From Clostridia bacterium (lineage in GTDB: Bacteria; Bacillota; Clostridia; Oscillospirales; CAG-272): 49,339 nt of DNA. This document shows positions 21,940-31,600 of this stretch, piece by piece (the first letter of the stretch is position 1; the number at the start of each line of letters is the position of its first letter). The stretch is from the NCBI GenBank assembly GCA_017501225.1, contig JAFVXH010000018.1, positions 1 through 49,339 of the forward strand. Direction: 5' to 3'. The notes beneath the pieces were generated by a model. The model did no database searches and was not told the origin of the DNA. It worked only from the letters and a program-made list of their open reading frames with translations. The position numbers and the translations under genes are program-made.

Positions 21940-23355
21940 TCAGAACGCGATCTTTGCTTCGATATAGGATTTGAGCTCGGAGATCGGGATGCGGACCTGC
22001 TCCATGGTGTCACGGTCGCGGACGGTGACGCAGTTGTCTGCGGGCTTGCTGTCGTCGCCCACCGTTTCAAAGTCCACGGTGATGCAAAGAGGCGTACCGA
22101 TCTCGTCCTCGCGGCGGTATCTCTTTCCGATGGATCCCGTTTCGTCGTAGTCCACCATAAAGTACTTGGAAAGCTCCTCGTAGATCTCGGTTGCCTTGTC
22201 GCCAAGCTTCTTGGAAAGAGGCAGAACGGCTGCCTTGAAGGGCGCCAGTGCGGGATGCAGATGAAGCACCGTGCGCACGTCGTTCTTCTCGGCGTCGATG
22301 ACCTCCTCATCGTATGCGTCCACCAGGAACGCAAGCGCTACGCGGTCAGCGCCTAAGGAAGGCTCGATGACGTAAGGAATATAGTGCTCGCCGGTTTCCT
22401 GATCAAAATAGGTCAGATCCTTGCCGCTGTGCTTTTCGTGCTGACCAAGGTCATAGTCGGTACGGTCGGCAATACCCCAGAGCTCGCCCCAGCCGAACGG
22501 GAACAAAAACTCAAAGTCGGTGGTTGCCTTGGAGTAGAAGCAAAGCTCCTCGGGATCGTGGTCACGCAGACGGAGATTTTCCTCGCGGATGCCGAGCCCC
22601 AGCAGGAACTTATGGCAATAGTCCTTCCAATACGCAAACCATTCCAGATCGGTGCCGGGCTTGCAGAAGAACTCCAGCTCCATCTGCTCGAACTCACGGG
22701 TGCGGAAAATGAAATTACCGGGCGTGATCTCGTTGCGGAAGGATTTACCGATCTGCGCGACGCCGAAGGGGAGCTTCTTGCGCGTGGTGCGCTGTGCGTT
22801 CGCGAAGTTGACGAAGATTCCCTGCGCAGTTTCCGGACGGAGATATACGGTGTTGGAGTTGTCTTCGGTCACACCGATGAAGGTCTTGAACATCAAATTG
22901 AACTTCTTGATGTCGGTAAAGGTCTTGCCGCCGCACTGCGGGCATGCGATGTCCTTTTCCTTGATATACTCCGCCATTTGCTCAAAGCTCCAGCCGGCGG
23001 GGTTGTCCGAAAGACCGTTCTGGAAGGCATAGTCCTCGATCAATTTATCGGCACGGTGACGCATTTTGCACTGCTTACAGTCCATCAAGGGATCGGAGAA
23101 GCCTCCGACGTGTCCCGATGCGACCCACGCCTGCGGGTTCATGATGATGGCACTGTCAAGACCGACGTTATAGCGGCTCTCCTGCACGAACTTCTTCCAC
23201 CAAGCCTTCTTGACGTTGTTTTTGAACTCGACGCCCAGAGGTCCGTAATCCCAGGAGTTTGCAAGACCTCCGTAGATCTCGGAGCCGGGGAAAATAAAGC
23301 CGCGCGTTTTGCAAAGGGCGACTACCTTATCCATTGTTTTTTCTAAGTTGTTCAT
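21940..23355 (-). CDS. glyS: Glycine--tRNA ligase (single-chain type)
   Basis: This is the dimeric, eukaryote/archaea-like class II enzyme rather than the bacterial GlyQ/GlyS pair. The 471-residue protein starts [20 protein letters not shown] with GAGGAG. It has the class II motif 1 around [20 protein letters not shown], a zinc-binding insert ([13 protein letters not shown] ... CPQCGGK), motif 2 [20 protein letters not shown], motif 3 [14 protein letters not shown] and an anticodon-binding domain from about 370. A promoter lies upstream; no T-box leader was found. Confidence 0.95.
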   Translation of the reverse strand: MNNLEKTMDKVVALCKTRGFIFPGSEIYGGLANSWDYGPLGVEFKNNVKKAWWKKFVQESRYNVGLDSAIIMNPQAWVASGHVGGFSDPLMDCKQCKMRHRADKLIEDYAFQNGLSDNPAGWSFEQMAEYIKEKDIACPQCGGKTFTDIKKFNLMFKTFIGVTEDNSNTVYLRPETAQGIFVNFANAQRTTRKKLPFGVAQIGKSFRNEITPGNFIFRTREFEQMELEFFCKPGTDLEWFAYWKDYCHKFLLGLGIREENLRLRDHDPEELCFYSKATTDFEFLFPFGWGELWGIADRTDYDLGQHEKHSGKDLTYFDQETGEHYIPYVIEPSLGADRVALAFLVDAYDEEVIDAEKNDVRTVLHLHPALAPFKAAVLPLSKKLGDKATEIYEELSKYFMVDYDETGSIGKRYRREDEIGTPLCITVDFETVGDDSKPADNCVTVRDRDTMEQVRIPISELKSYIEAKIAF

Positions 23356-23387
23356 TTTGAGCACTCCTCATTCATGATATCTTCCAT

Positions 23388-23417
23388 ATTATAGCACCAA
23401 AACGCATATCTTGTCAA
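23388..23417 (-). promoter_or_regulatory. Sigma-70 promoter for glyS
   Basis: On the minus strand TTGACA (23412-23417), 18 bases, TATAAT (23388-23393). The transcript leader would be only about 25-30 bases, too short for a T-box. Confidence 0.88.
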
Positions 23418-23460
23418 GGCTTTGTCCCGCATTTCGCCGATTTCTTTGGCGTTTGACGGC

Positions 23461-23498
23461 AAAAAAAGGCGGCATCCCCCTAGCTGCGGAAGGACGCC
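23461..23498 (-). terminator. Intrinsic terminator after folD
   Basis: On the minus strand CGGCGTCC (23491-23498) pairs with GGATGCCG (23469-23476), followed by CCTTTTTT. Confidence 0.8.
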
Positions 23499-23524
23499 GT
23501 CCCCTTGTATGCTCTGTGACCGCT

Positions 23525-24367
23525 TTAGCTCTGCGCCGCGGTCAGGGTGTTGCGCAACAGCATCGTGATGGTCATAGGACCGACACCGCCCGGAACGGGG
23601 GTAATGTAGGACGCGATCGGCTCGACCTCGGAGAAATTGACGTCACCCGTCAATTTGCCGTCCTCGCGGCGGTTCATGCCGACGTCAATGACGACAGCAC
23701 CCTCCTTGACCATATCCGCGCCCACAAAATCTGCTCTTCCGATGGCAACCACCAGAATATCCGCCTGCCTTGTGACCTCGGAGAGGTTTTTGGTACGGCT
23801 GTGACAAACTGTTACGGTTCCGTTCGCGTGGAGCAGCAGCATCGCCATGGGCTTGCCCACGATGTTGGAGCGTCCGATCACCACGCAATTCTTGCCGGAA
23901 ATCTCGATCCCGCTTCTCTCCAGCAGCGCCATGACACCCGCGGGGGTGCAGGGGAGAAAATGATAATCCCCGATCATGATTTTTCCAACGTTGTACGGAT
24001 GGAACGCATCCACGTCCTTTTCGGGAGAGATGCGGAGCAGCACCTCGGTTTCGTTCAGGTGCTTGGGAAGCGGGAGCTGAACAAGGATGCCGTGGATCCT
24101 TTCATCCGCGTTCAGGCGGTCCACCAGCGCATTGAGCTCCGCCTGCGTCATATCCTTCGGACACTCGTGTACCTCGGAATAAAACCCGACCTCCTCGCAT
24201 CCGCGCTTTTTGTTGCGCACGTATACCTGCGATGCGGGATTATCCCCCACGATCACCACGGCAAGCCCGGGAGCGTATCCGCGCTCCTTGATAAATTGTG
24301 CCGTTTCCTCCTTGATCTCCGCGCGGATCTGCGCGGAAATTGCCTTACCGTCAATCAGCTTTGCCAT
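23525..24367 (-). CDS. folD: Methylenetetrahydrofolate dehydrogenase / methenyltetrahydrofolate cyclohydrolase
   Basis: FolD interconverts 5,10-methylene-, 5,10-methenyl- and 10-formyl-tetrahydrofolate. The 280-residue protein starts MAKLIDGKAISAQIRAEIKE and has the substrate motif VGDNPASQVYVRNKKRGCEE with the catalytic lysine of the YxxxK pattern, QLPLPKHL, PEKDVDAFHPYNVGK, the NADP site VVIGRSNIVGKPMAMLL and the terminal PVPGGVGPMTITMLLRNT. It overlaps lgt by 17 bases and is the last gene of its operon. Confidence 0.96.
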   Translation of the reverse strand: MAKLIDGKAISAQIRAEIKEETAQFIKERGYAPGLAVVIVGDNPASQVYVRNKKRGCEEVGFYSEVHECPKDMTQAELNALVDRLNADERIHGILVQLPLPKHLNETEVLLRISPEKDVDAFHPYNVGKIMIGDYHFLPCTPAGVMALLERSGIEISGKNCVVIGRSNIVGKPMAMLLLHANGTVTVCHSRTKNLSEVTRQADILVVAIGRADFVGADMVKEGAVVIDVGMNRREDGKLTGDVNFSEVEPIASYITPVPGGVGPMTITMLLRNTLTAAQS

Positions 24368-25400
24368 CTTCGCTCTCCTTGTCTGTCAGTTGATTTTCTT
24401 CCTGCTCTGCTTGCTCTGTTTGCTCTGCCTGCTCGGTATCCGTGTCTTCCTCCGTATGCGGAGCTTCCTCGCTCTGATCTGTCTGCCCGCCGTCCGCGTT
24501 TGCGACGGCAAGCTTCTTCTTTCTCTCTATGACGATCATCGGAATGATGAACAGACAGAGTCCTCCGACAAAGCAAAGAAGACCTATCAGCTGGGAAATA
24601 CGAAGCGTCGTGTTTCCCAGATAGAGGCTGTCGGTGCGCAAGCCCTCGATGAACATTCTGCCAAAGCCGTACCACGTAAAGTAAAGCACCGCGACCTGTC
24701 CGTCGAATTTCTTATGCTTGTAAAAAAATTGGATCAGCACAAAGCCCAGAACGTTCCAAAGGCTCTCGTAAAGGAACGTGGGATGGAAATAGTGCATCTC
24801 CGAGAAGCTTGCCACATTCGGCGTCAAGCCCATGCGCAACGCATGGAAGAACGTTCCCTCGCCCGAGGAGAGGACATGCTCCTTGTTGAAAAAGTAAAAG
24901 CGCGTAGTTTCGGCGATCTCGTATCCGTACGCCTCACCGTTGAAAAAATTCCCCCAACGGCCCAACGCCTGCGCGATCAGAACACCCGGCGCCGCCATAT
25001 CAAAGAGCTTGCGCCAGGAGATCTTTTTGATGTGACACATCAGAAGGATCCCAAGACAGCCTCCTATGATAGCACCGTAAATGGCGATTCCGCCGTTCCA
25101 GATGGCGATCACGTCATACAAGCTGTCGTAAACTCCCGTGCTGTCGCCCAGCACGTAGTAGATACGCGCACCGACAATACCGCAAAGGACCGTCACAAGA
25201 CCGATGTCCATCACGTCGTCCGGAATGATATTTTCATTTTTCTTTCCGCGCCAGCAGGCGTAAAGGAAGGCAAGCACGATGCCAAGCGTGATGATGATAC
25301 CGTACCAGCGCACCTCGATCTTGCCGAAAAGCGTAAAGGCGACCTTATTCAAGGTAAAAGAATCGATCCCAAGGCCGGGAAAAGAAACCGTCGTCGTCAT
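24351..25400 (-). CDS. lgt: Prolipoprotein diacylglyceryl transferase
   Basis: Lgt transfers diacylglycerol from phosphatidylglycerol to the lipobox cysteine of prolipoproteins in the membrane. The 349-residue protein has about seven hydrophobic segments, the signature GRWGNFFNGEAYG (about 149-161), HPTFLYESLWNVLGF, and YGFGRMFIEGLRTDS. The C-terminus carries an unusual acidic Glu/Gln/Thr tail of about 50 residues (EDTDTEQAEQTEQAEQEEN), which must lie in the cytoplasm or outside the core fold. A lipoprotein gene (28074) stands at the head of the same gene run. Confidence 0.95.
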   Translation of the reverse strand: MTTTVSFPGLGIDSFTLNKVAFTLFGKIEVRWYGIIITLGIVLAFLYACWRGKKNENIIPDDVMDIGLVTVLCGIVGARIYYVLGDSTGVYDSLYDVIAIWNGGIAIYGAIIGGCLGILLMCHIKKISWRKLFDMAAPGVLIAQALGRWGNFFNGEAYGYEIAETTRFYFFNKEHVLSSGEGTFFHALRMGLTPNVASFSEMHYFHPTFLYESLWNVLGFVLIQFFYKHKKFDGQVAVLYFTWYGFGRMFIEGLRTDSLYLGNTTLRISQLIGLLCFVGGLCLFIIPMIVIERKKKLAVANADGGQTDQSEEAPHTEEDTDTEQAEQTEQAEQEENQLTDKESEDGKAD

Positions 25401-25405
25401 TCGGT

Positions 25406-26716
25406 TTACTCACTCCTTTCATCCTGTTCATTGGAAAACGGCTCGATCACGGAAAGCGTTGCACGTGCAGGATCAAAAATCTCCTCCATCAAAGCATACA
25501 GCTCCTCCATGGTCACGTCCTGCAAGAGCGACGGATAGGAGAAGAGCTCCACCCCGTCAAAGACTGCGCAAAGCAAGCGGTCGGCGATCTCCTCGGTCGA
25601 GTCGTATGCCTTGACCTCATCCGCGTACAAAACGTGTCGGCAACGCAGAAAGCTCTCCTCGGGGAGTCCGTTTTTGCGTACCGTATCGAGATATTCGTAA
25701 AGACGTGTCTGAATTTGCTCGGGGTCTGCCGCCTCACCCGAAATACCGAAATACCCAAAGCTATCCGTGCAGGAATAGCCAAAGCCGTAGCTTGAGGTCA
25801 GAAGTCCCTCCTCAAACAGCCCGTTGTAAAAGGGCTCCGCACGGGAGAACAGCATCTCGCCAAGCAGACTCATGGCGGCATCCCGACGCAGTCGCGCATC
25901 CGCGTCACGCGGTACAAAAATATCCTTAAAGCCGATGCAAAACAGGGGCTTTGCCACCTGCATCTGCGTTCTGACGCAGGACGTTCCAACGTCATCTGGC
26001 TCGCGCTCCGTCACGCGCACAAACTGCTTCGCGCGGGGAACGTCCGCCAGGATCCGATCGGCAACCGCTGCCACCTCCTCGCGCTCGACGTCCCCACAAA
26101 CCACCAACGCCATGTTGGAGGGGTGATAAAACACGCGGTGGCATTCGTACAAAAGCTCCGGGGTGATGGTCGCAAGAGATGCCTCGCTTCCAAGAATATT
26201 CTTCCGCACAGGGTGCACCTGATACATCGCGCGCAACAGATTGCGGTCGGCGCGATCCCAAGGGCTGTCCTCGTACATTCGGATCTCCTCGGCGATGATC
26301 CCCTGCTCCTTTTTGACAGTCGCGTCGGTAAAATACGGGTGAAATACAAAATTCAACAGCTCCGCAAGGCACTCGGAAAAATGCTCGGTGCAGCTGAACA
26401 GATATGCCGTGCGGTTATAGGTGGTGTAGGCGTTTGCATCGGCGCCCAGCGCGGTAAACTGACGGAAGGAGTCGCTTCCGTCCTCGTTTTCAAAGAGCTT
26501 GTGCTCCAGAAAATGCGCAACACCGTCGGGGATCTCCACGTCACGCTCCTGCCCCAAGAGGCGGTAGCGGTGGTCAAGCGAGCCGTATTTTGCCGAAAGG
26601 ATCGCGTACGTTCCCGTCATCCTTTTGGGAAAGACGTAGATGGGAAGCCCCGATTTGTGTGTTCCAAAGTAATAATGCTCCCGCAAAAGAGAGGAGGCAG
26701 ATTCATTCCATTTCAT
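25406..26716 (-). CDS. yfmH: M16-family metallopeptidase, YfmH-like (catalytic partner)
   Basis: This 436-residue protein starts MKWNESASSLLREHYYFGTH; the ATG at 26716 overlaps the yfmF stop by 14 bases, and a longer frame is rejected. The zinc motif HFLEH (about 75-79) with downstream Glu (EEIRMYED region) shows an intact HxxEH active site. The family works as an active/inactive pair. In B. subtilis the yfmF-yfmH products are needed for maturation of the EF-P modification, though the actual substrate is unclear. Confidence 0.88.
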   Translation of the reverse strand: MKWNESASSLLREHYYFGTHKSGLPIYVFPKRMTGTYAILSAKYGSLDHRYRLLGQERDVEIPDGVAHFLEHKLFENEDGSDSFRQFTALGADANAYTTYNRTAYLFSCTEHFSECLAELLNFVFHPYFTDATVKKEQGIIAEEIRMYEDSPWDRADRNLLRAMYQVHPVRKNILGSEASLATITPELLYECHRVFYHPSNMALVVCGDVEREEVAAVADRILADVPRAKQFVRVTEREPDDVGTSCVRTQMQVAKPLFCIGFKDIFVPRDADARLRRDAAMSLLGEMLFSRAEPFYNGLFEEGLLTSSYGFGYSCTDSFGYFGISGEAADPEQIQTRLYEYLDTVRKNGLPEESFLRCRHVLYADEVKAYDSTEEIADRLLCAVFDGVELFSYPSLLQDVTMEELYALMEEIFDPARATLSVIEPFSNEQDERSE

Positions 26717-28025
26717 CTTCCCCGTCCTCCTTTGGCGCAAGCGTTCCGCGCAGATAGTAAACGGTATCAAGGCTGATGCGTGCGGCGCAGGACAGCACCT
26801 GCTCACGCGTGACCTTTTCAACGTGTGCGCGCGCCTCCTCGACCGTGTCCGCAACACCCATCAGGCTTCTTCCGAGATAGTAGCCCTCAATGGCTGTGGG
26901 GCTATCCTCGATCAGGCGGTAGGCATTCAGGAGCGATTTTTTCGCGCCCTCGAATTCCTCCTCGGAAAAATCCCCCGCCGCGATGGCGTCCAGCTGACGC
27001 AGGATCTCACGCTCGGCGCGGTCGCGATTGGCATTCTCGATGCCACAGCTGACGAAAACCGTTCCCTTATTTGCGTGATATGAGGAGGAGCAGGAATAGC
27101 AAAGGCTTTGCTTCTCCCGCACGTTGACGAACAGCTTTGAGATCGGGGAGACGCCCAGCAGCTCGTTATAGACTGCCATGGCGTAAAAATCCGCATCCCA
27201 AAGGGCTACCCCGGCACGCAAGCCGAGAATCAGCTGCCCCTGCGACACGGGGAGCGTTTCCTCATACCGCGTCACCCGCTCGGCAGAGCGTATCATTGCG
27301 TTTCTATCCTGAACAAACACAGCACTCCCGTTTTTCTGTGCCAGCTCCTTGCCGACAGTCTTCTCAAGCAGAGCCTTGACGCTCTCTCCGTCCGCGCTCC
27401 CAACGTAAAAGAAGTCGGGAACAAGGCGACCGAGAAGTGACCTCCAATGCGCGGTCAGCTCCCGCTTCGTGATCGCCATGATCTGCTCCTCACTGCCGTA
27501 AAGAGAAGCACCGCAGGGCTCGTTCTGATACAACAGCTCCTTGGCGCGCTGCATCGCATAGCCGCGCGGACGGTTCTTCAGCGCGCGGATGTAGTCGCAT
27601 TGAAGCTGCTTTTCGCTCTCTACGTAATGCGAAAGCAGATCCCCATTCTCATCCAGGAGCGGATGAAACAGCATCTGGCACATGACCTCCAGGACTCCCT
27701 CCAAAGGCGATTCCTCGCGGTCGATCAGGTAGGCGTCGTCTAAGATCTCCGCCGAAAAGCCAAGCACGTGCGCATCTCCGCAGTAGAAGCTGCGGATGCC
27801 AAGCTCGGAGCCGTAAAGGCAGTCCAGACGCCGATTGAGCGCGGCAAGCGTTGGATATTTCTCGGTTCCCCGACGCAGCACCGAGAGCAGGAGCGTGCTT
27901 TTCCATACCTCCTCCCGATCAATGGGTTGCGCCAAGGTCAAGGACAGCATGCCCGTTTTAAATTTATCGGTTTGGCAGATGCGAAGGCGCATTCCCTTCC
28001 CTGCCTCAATCACGTTCTTGATCAT
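26703..28025 (-). CDS. yfmF: M16-family peptidase-like protein, YfmF-like (non-catalytic partner)
   Basis: This 440-residue protein starts MIKNVIEAGKGMRLRICQTD. It has the M16 fold (LSLTLAQPIDREEV, LLSVLRRGTEKYPTLAALNR in the place of the active-site region) but no HxxEH, so it should be the structural half of a heterodimer with the next gene. C-terminal IEDSPTAIEGYYLGRSL is typical. It belongs to the lipoprotein-yfmF-yfmH-lgt-folD run. Confidence 0.88.
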   Translation of the reverse strand: MIKNVIEAGKGMRLRICQTDKFKTGMLSLTLAQPIDREEVWKSTLLLSVLRRGTEKYPTLAALNRRLDCLYGSELGIRSFYCGDAHVLGFSAEILDDAYLIDREESPLEGVLEVMCQMLFHPLLDENGDLLSHYVESEKQLQCDYIRALKNRPRGYAMQRAKELLYQNEPCGASLYGSEEQIMAITKRELTAHWRSLLGRLVPDFFYVGSADGESVKALLEKTVGKELAQKNGSAVFVQDRNAMIRSAERVTRYEETLPVSQGQLILGLRAGVALWDADFYAMAVYNELLGVSPISKLFVNVREKQSLCYSCSSSYHANKGTVFVSCGIENANRDRAEREILRQLDAIAAGDFSEEEFEGAKKSLLNAYRLIEDSPTAIEGYYLGRSLMGVADTVEEARAHVEKVTREQVLSCAARISLDTVYYLRGTLAPKEDGEDEME

Positions 28026-28073
28026 CCGTTCTCTCCAACCTTTACAAACTTACAAGCAGATCTTTTTTCACTC

Positions 28074-28292
28074 TTAATACCGCTTGGTATATCCGTCCTG
28101 TGCGACGTTCGGATAAGGATCCTTCTCAGGACTCTTTTGCGGCTCGGTCACAATCGGGAGATCGGGGGTGACGGGGGCGGTCGTTACCGCCGTTTCGTCC
28201 GGGAGAGGCTGACGCTCCTCACGGGGAACGTAATGCACACAGCCGTACAGACACGGAGCTAAGATCAGCAATGCGCACAAAAGTCTTTTCAT
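28074..28292 (-). CDS. Small lipoprotein
   Basis: This 72-residue protein starts MKRLLCALLILAPCLYGCVH, a type II signal with lipobox LYGC (Cys18), so it would be lipidated by Lgt, encoded three genes downstream. The mature part is short and rich in Pro, Glu and Thr, probably disordered (ERQPLPDETAVTTAPVTPDL). The start at 28292 has AAAGGAGG; a longer frame through the promoter is rejected. The function is unknown. Confidence 0.75.
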   Translation of the reverse strand: MKRLLCALLILAPCLYGCVHYVPREERQPLPDETAVTTAPVTPDLPIVTEPQKSPEKDPYPNVAQDGYTKRY

Positions 28293-28325
28293 ATCCGTTC
28301 TCCCCTCCTTTGATTTCTTCCCATC

Positions 28326-28354
28326 ATTATACCACACTTTTGGGAGCTTCGCAA
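28326..28354 (-). promoter_or_regulatory. Sigma-70 promoter for the lipoprotein-yfmF-yfmH-lgt-folD run
   Basis: On the minus strand TTGCGA (28349-28354), 17 bases, TATAAT (28326-28331). No other promoter is evident before folD's end, so one transcript is likely. Confidence 0.75.
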
Positions 28355-28400
28355 GTGGAAAGCGAATATTTTTTGCCTCATTTCGGGCGTCGTAACAAAC

Positions 28401-28434
28401 AAAAAAGCCCCTTGGCGCATTTTGCGCCAAGGGG
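28401..28434 (-). terminator. Intrinsic terminator after tldE
   Basis: A 12-bp stem (28408-28419 with 28423-28434) followed on the minus strand by CTTTTTT. Confidence 0.9.
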
Positions 28435-28450
28435 AGCTGATTTCTTTGGA

Positions 28451-29794
28451 TTATTTACCCGCAATGCTTGCGTCGCGAAGCAGAACGTCGGGAGAGCCGA
28501 ATACGGTGCTGCTGGTGGGCTGACCCCAGAGGGTCTTGTCACCAAGTCGGTCGATCTCCTTGAGCAACGTAAAGAAGTTGCCCGCGATGGTAAAGGACTT
28601 GATGGGCTCAGCAAGCTTTCCGTCACGGATGCGATAGCCCGCGCTCTCGATGGAGAAGTCGCCCGTCACGGGGTTTGCACCCGCGTGGAAGCCCTTGCAC
28701 TCATTGATAAAAATACCGTCCTTCGCATCGGCGAGAAGCTCCTCGCGCGTCGCATCCCCCGCACAGATACCGAAGTTGTAGGGGGAGATGGAAACGGGGG
28801 AGGAATAGCCGTGCTTCTGTCCGTGTCCCGTAGATTCCACGCCCGCCTTTTTTGCGGTGGTCAGGTCATAGAGCAGCGTCGTCAGGACGCCGTCCTTGAT
28901 AATATCACGGCGCGCAGTCGCCACGCCCTCGCCGTCGAAATTGCTCTGGAAGGGGCAGCCCTCTCTCATCGGATCGTCCACGATGCTGACGCAGGGAGCT
29001 GCGATCTGCTCGCCCTCCTTGCCCGCCAGAAGCGAGAGTCCCATCTGCGCGTTCTTTGCGGAGAACACGGAGGAGAAGGTGGAAAGGAAGCTGCGGAAGG
29101 TCTTGCCGTCGATGACGACGTTATATTTACCCGTTTCCACAGTCGACGCGCCGAATTTGCTCAAAGCAACCTCCACTGCCTTTGCGGGAAGCTCCTTGAC
29201 GTCCTCGAAGGTAGCGCCCTCGGAGAATTCAAATCCGCTCTGTGCGTCCTCGCCCTTACGGACGATGGCATCCACGTACGCAAGGTTTACGCCCGCGCGG
29301 TTGGAAAGCTCCAAGCCGTGAGAGTTGTACAGATGCACCTCGGAGGTTGCGGAGATGGAGCCGCACTGCGTGCCGTCCGAAACCGCCTCGTTCTGAGCGT
29401 AGGTTGCCTTTTGGAGAGCCAGCGCCGTGTTTTTCACGGTTACGGCGTCGTTGAGCTTGAAGGTGCGCTCGGGAAGCGTTGCGTAAGCGGGAGAGCCGGG
29501 GAAAATAAAGACCTCGTCCTCACTGTCGATACACGCCGCGTTGGAGATCGCGGAGGCAACCAGATTTTCCATTGCCTCCTCGGTCATCAATTCGCCCGAC
29601 GCATATCCCATCTTGCCGTTCACGATGCAGCGGAAGCAGATACCGCCCGATACGCTGGAGGAGAAGGAGTTGATCTCCTGCTTCATAGTATCGGCAGAAA
29701 GGCTTTCCTCCATCTCGTAGTAAATTTCATATTGCTCGACGCCTGCCTTCTGCGCGGCAGCGATCAGAGCTTGCTTCATAGCCTCAAATTTCAT
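28451..29794 (-). CDS. TldE/PmbA-type metalloprotease partner
   Basis: This 447-residue protein starts MKFEAMKQALIAAAQKAGVE. It has the TldD/PmbA fold with the C-terminal signature YDLTTAKKAGVESTGHG, NPVTGDFSIESAGYRIRDG and no HExxxH, so it is the non-catalytic half of the TldD/TldE pair. In other bacteria the pair degrades or trims unstructured peptides and matures microcin-type peptides. The ribosome site GGAGG lies inside the end of tldD. The function of the pair here is not known. Confidence 0.9.
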   Translation of the reverse strand: MKFEAMKQALIAAAQKAGVEQYEIYYEMEESLSADTMKQEINSFSSSVSGGICFRCIVNGKMGYASGELMTEEAMENLVASAISNAACIDSEDEVFIFPGSPAYATLPERTFKLNDAVTVKNTALALQKATYAQNEAVSDGTQCGSISATSEVHLYNSHGLELSNRAGVNLAYVDAIVRKGEDAQSGFEFSEGATFEDVKELPAKAVEVALSKFGASTVETGKYNVVIDGKTFRSFLSTFSSVFSAKNAQMGLSLLAGKEGEQIAAPCVSIVDDPMREGCPFQSNFDGEGVATARRDIIKDGVLTTLLYDLTTAKKAGVESTGHGQKHGYSSPVSISPYNFGICAGDATREELLADAKDGIFINECKGFHAGANPVTGDFSIESAGYRIRDGKLAEPIKSFTIAGNFFTLLKEIDRLGDKTLWGQPTSSTVFGSPDVLLRDASIAGK

Positions 29795-29795
29795 A

Positions 29796-31175
29796 TCAGC
29801 GACCTCCTACGGTAATGGTGGATACGCGGATCAGGGGCTGACCTACGTCGGTGGGCACGCTTCCGCTCGCGGAACCGCACATACCCTGCGCGCGCTCGAG
29901 ATTCTGTCCGACCATGTCGATGTTCTGAAGGATCTCCGATCCCGTTCCGATCAGGGATGCTCCTCGTACGGGCTCCGCGATCTTGCCGTTGCGGATCAGA
30001 TATCCTTCGGTTACGGAGAAGTTGAACGCACCCGTCAGGGGGTTGACCGATCCTCCGCCCATCTGACGGCAGTAAAGTCCGTTCTCGATGGAGGCGATGA
30101 TGTCCTCGTTCTTATCGGGACTGTTTGCAATAAAGGTGTTTGTCATACGGGAGGTCGCCTCGTAGGTGTACCCCTGGCGGCGTCCGCTTCCCGTCATGGG
30201 CATACCCATACGGCGAGAGCCCAGACGGTCGATCAGATATCCCTTGAGGATTCCGTTTTCGATCAGTACGTTGCGCTGTGTGGGGGTACCCTCGTCGTCA
30301 ATATTGACAGATCCCCACGCAGAAGGAATGGTTCCGTCGTCGATGGCAGTCACCTTGGGGTTGGCGATCTGCTGACCGAGCTTTCCTGCCATTTGCGAAG
30401 CACCGATGGCAACCGAGGTTGCCTCCAGGGAGTGTCCGCATGCCTCGTGGAAGATCACGCCGCCAAAGCCGTTCTCGATGGCAACCGTCATCGAGCCTGC
30501 GGGACAGTAATCCGCACGCAGATTGACCATCGCCTGACGTGCCGCCTCGCGACCGATGTGTGCGGGGGATACGGTATCAAAAAATTCCAAGCCCATGCCC
30601 GCTCCGGGAGAGCAGGAGCCCGACTGATTCTCACTTCCGTTGCTTGCGACGGCAGAAACTGCCAGACGCGTGCGGATGTGACGGTCGGTGGTATAAAGTC
30701 CCTCGGTGTTGGCAACCAGAATGGTGTGGTCCACGCCCAGAATGCTGCCCGTTGCCTGCACGATCTTCTCATCGTACTCCTTTGCGGCAAAGCAAGCCGT
30801 GCGCAGAAGCTCTGCGCGCTCCGTTGCCTCCACGCCCGACGGAATTCTGACGGCGGGATGGATGTTCGGGAACATTCTCTCAGTCAGACGGATCGCCTCA
30901 CGCTCGCGCAGATCTCCCGTTGCCGCGGCAACCGCGCGCGCACACTGCATAAGTCCCTCCGGGGAAATGTCCGAGGTGGATGCAAAGACCGTGCGAGTGC
31001 CTAAAAATGCGCGGATACCGACGCCCGACACCAGATTGTCGGTCGCACGGTCGATCTTTCCGTTGAGCATGGAAACGCTGTTGTTGCGCGTGATCTCGCC
31101 GTAGATCTCCACAAAATCCGCACCGCCCGACATGGCGCAGGCAAGAACGGATTCTGCCAATGCTTTTGAAATCAT
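29796..31175 (-). CDS. tldD: TldD-type zinc metalloprotease
   Basis: This 459-residue protein starts MISKALAESVLACAMSGGAD behind AGGAGG. The catalytic HEACGH motif (HExxxH, about residues 247-252) is intact, followed by IANPKVTAIDDGTIPSAWGS, DDEGTPTQRNVLIENG and the terminal NPLTGAFNFSVTEGYLI. It ends 1 base before tldE begins, so the two form a heterodimeric protease that cleaves peptides within a closed chamber. A divergent 28-residue Cys-rich peptide gene starts 297 bases away. Confidence 0.94.
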   Translation of the reverse strand: MISKALAESVLACAMSGGADFVEIYGEITRNNSVSMLNGKIDRATDNLVSGVGIRAFLGTRTVFASTSDISPEGLMQCARAVAAATGDLREREAIRLTERMFPNIHPAVRIPSGVEATERAELLRTACFAAKEYDEKIVQATGSILGVDHTILVANTEGLYTTDRHIRTRLAVSAVASNGSENQSGSCSPGAGMGLEFFDTVSPAHIGREAARQAMVNLRADYCPAGSMTVAIENGFGGVIFHEACGHSLEATSVAIGASQMAGKLGQQIANPKVTAIDDGTIPSAWGSVNIDDEGTPTQRNVLIENGILKGYLIDRLGSRRMGMPMTGSGRRQGYTYEATSRMTNTFIANSPDKNEDIIASIENGLYCRQMGGGSVNPLTGAFNFSVTEGYLIRNGKIAEPVRGASLIGTGSEILQNIDMVGQNLERAQGMCGSASGSVPTDVGQPLIRVSTITVGGR

Positions 31176-31471
31176 GTTTGTTTCCTCCTGTATACTATCA
31201 AATTCTTTCCGATGGATGAAAATACGCTTCCGTTCTTTTATTTTACTATACCTTTACGCAAAAAACAAGGGCTTTTGCGATTTTTTCGCTACCTACTGTC
31301 AAAACGGAAGGATGATCGCCAATTCCGATCACACAAAAAAAACAAAAGCAAAAAGCGACAGAACGCACGAACCTTTTTGCTTTTGCGACATAACATGATA
31401 TCAGAAGGGCAAGTCATCGGGCAAATATCGACGAGGATCTGCTCTTGCAATTTCATAAGGAGGAACGAATT
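31176..31471. other. Intergenic region between tldD and the small peptide gene
   Basis: A 296-base A+T-rich stretch between divergent genes. No consensus sigma-70 promoter was found on either strand. On the plus strand an AC doublet, 16 bases and CATAACATGA (about 31370-31400) loosely resemble a mother-cell sigma-K promoter, but the match is weak. No gene is seen. Confidence 0.4.
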
Positions 31472-31558
31472 ATGAATAACTGCCTTTGCAACCTGTTCAA
31501 CGACAACTGTGTATGGCTCATTGTTCTTGCACTGATTCTTCTGTGCTGCTGCAACTGA
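31472..31558 (+). CDS. Tiny Cys-rich hydrophobic peptide
   Basis: This 28-residue peptide begins MNNCLCNLFNDNCVWLIVLA and ends in a hydrophobic run closing with CCCN; six of 28 residues are Cys. AAGGAGG precedes the ATG by 8 bases and a strong terminator follows, so expression is likely. Short Cys-rich membrane peptides of this layout (CxC near the N-terminus, a WIIxxI helix, CCxC at the end) are frequent in spore-forming Clostridia and often carry uninformative names. A role at the spore surface or membrane is only a guess. It is divergent from tldD-tldE, a protease known to act on small peptides. Confidence 0.7.
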   Translation: MNNCLCNLFNDNCVWLIVLALILLCCCN

Positions 31559-31600
31559 CCTCTCATTCCCCCAAAACGCGTAGAGCCGCGTAAAAAGCTC

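Noticed and set aside
23356..23524. T-box leader before glyS
   Set aside because: The promoter lies only about 33-60 bases from the start codon, leaving no room, and no T-box core was seen.
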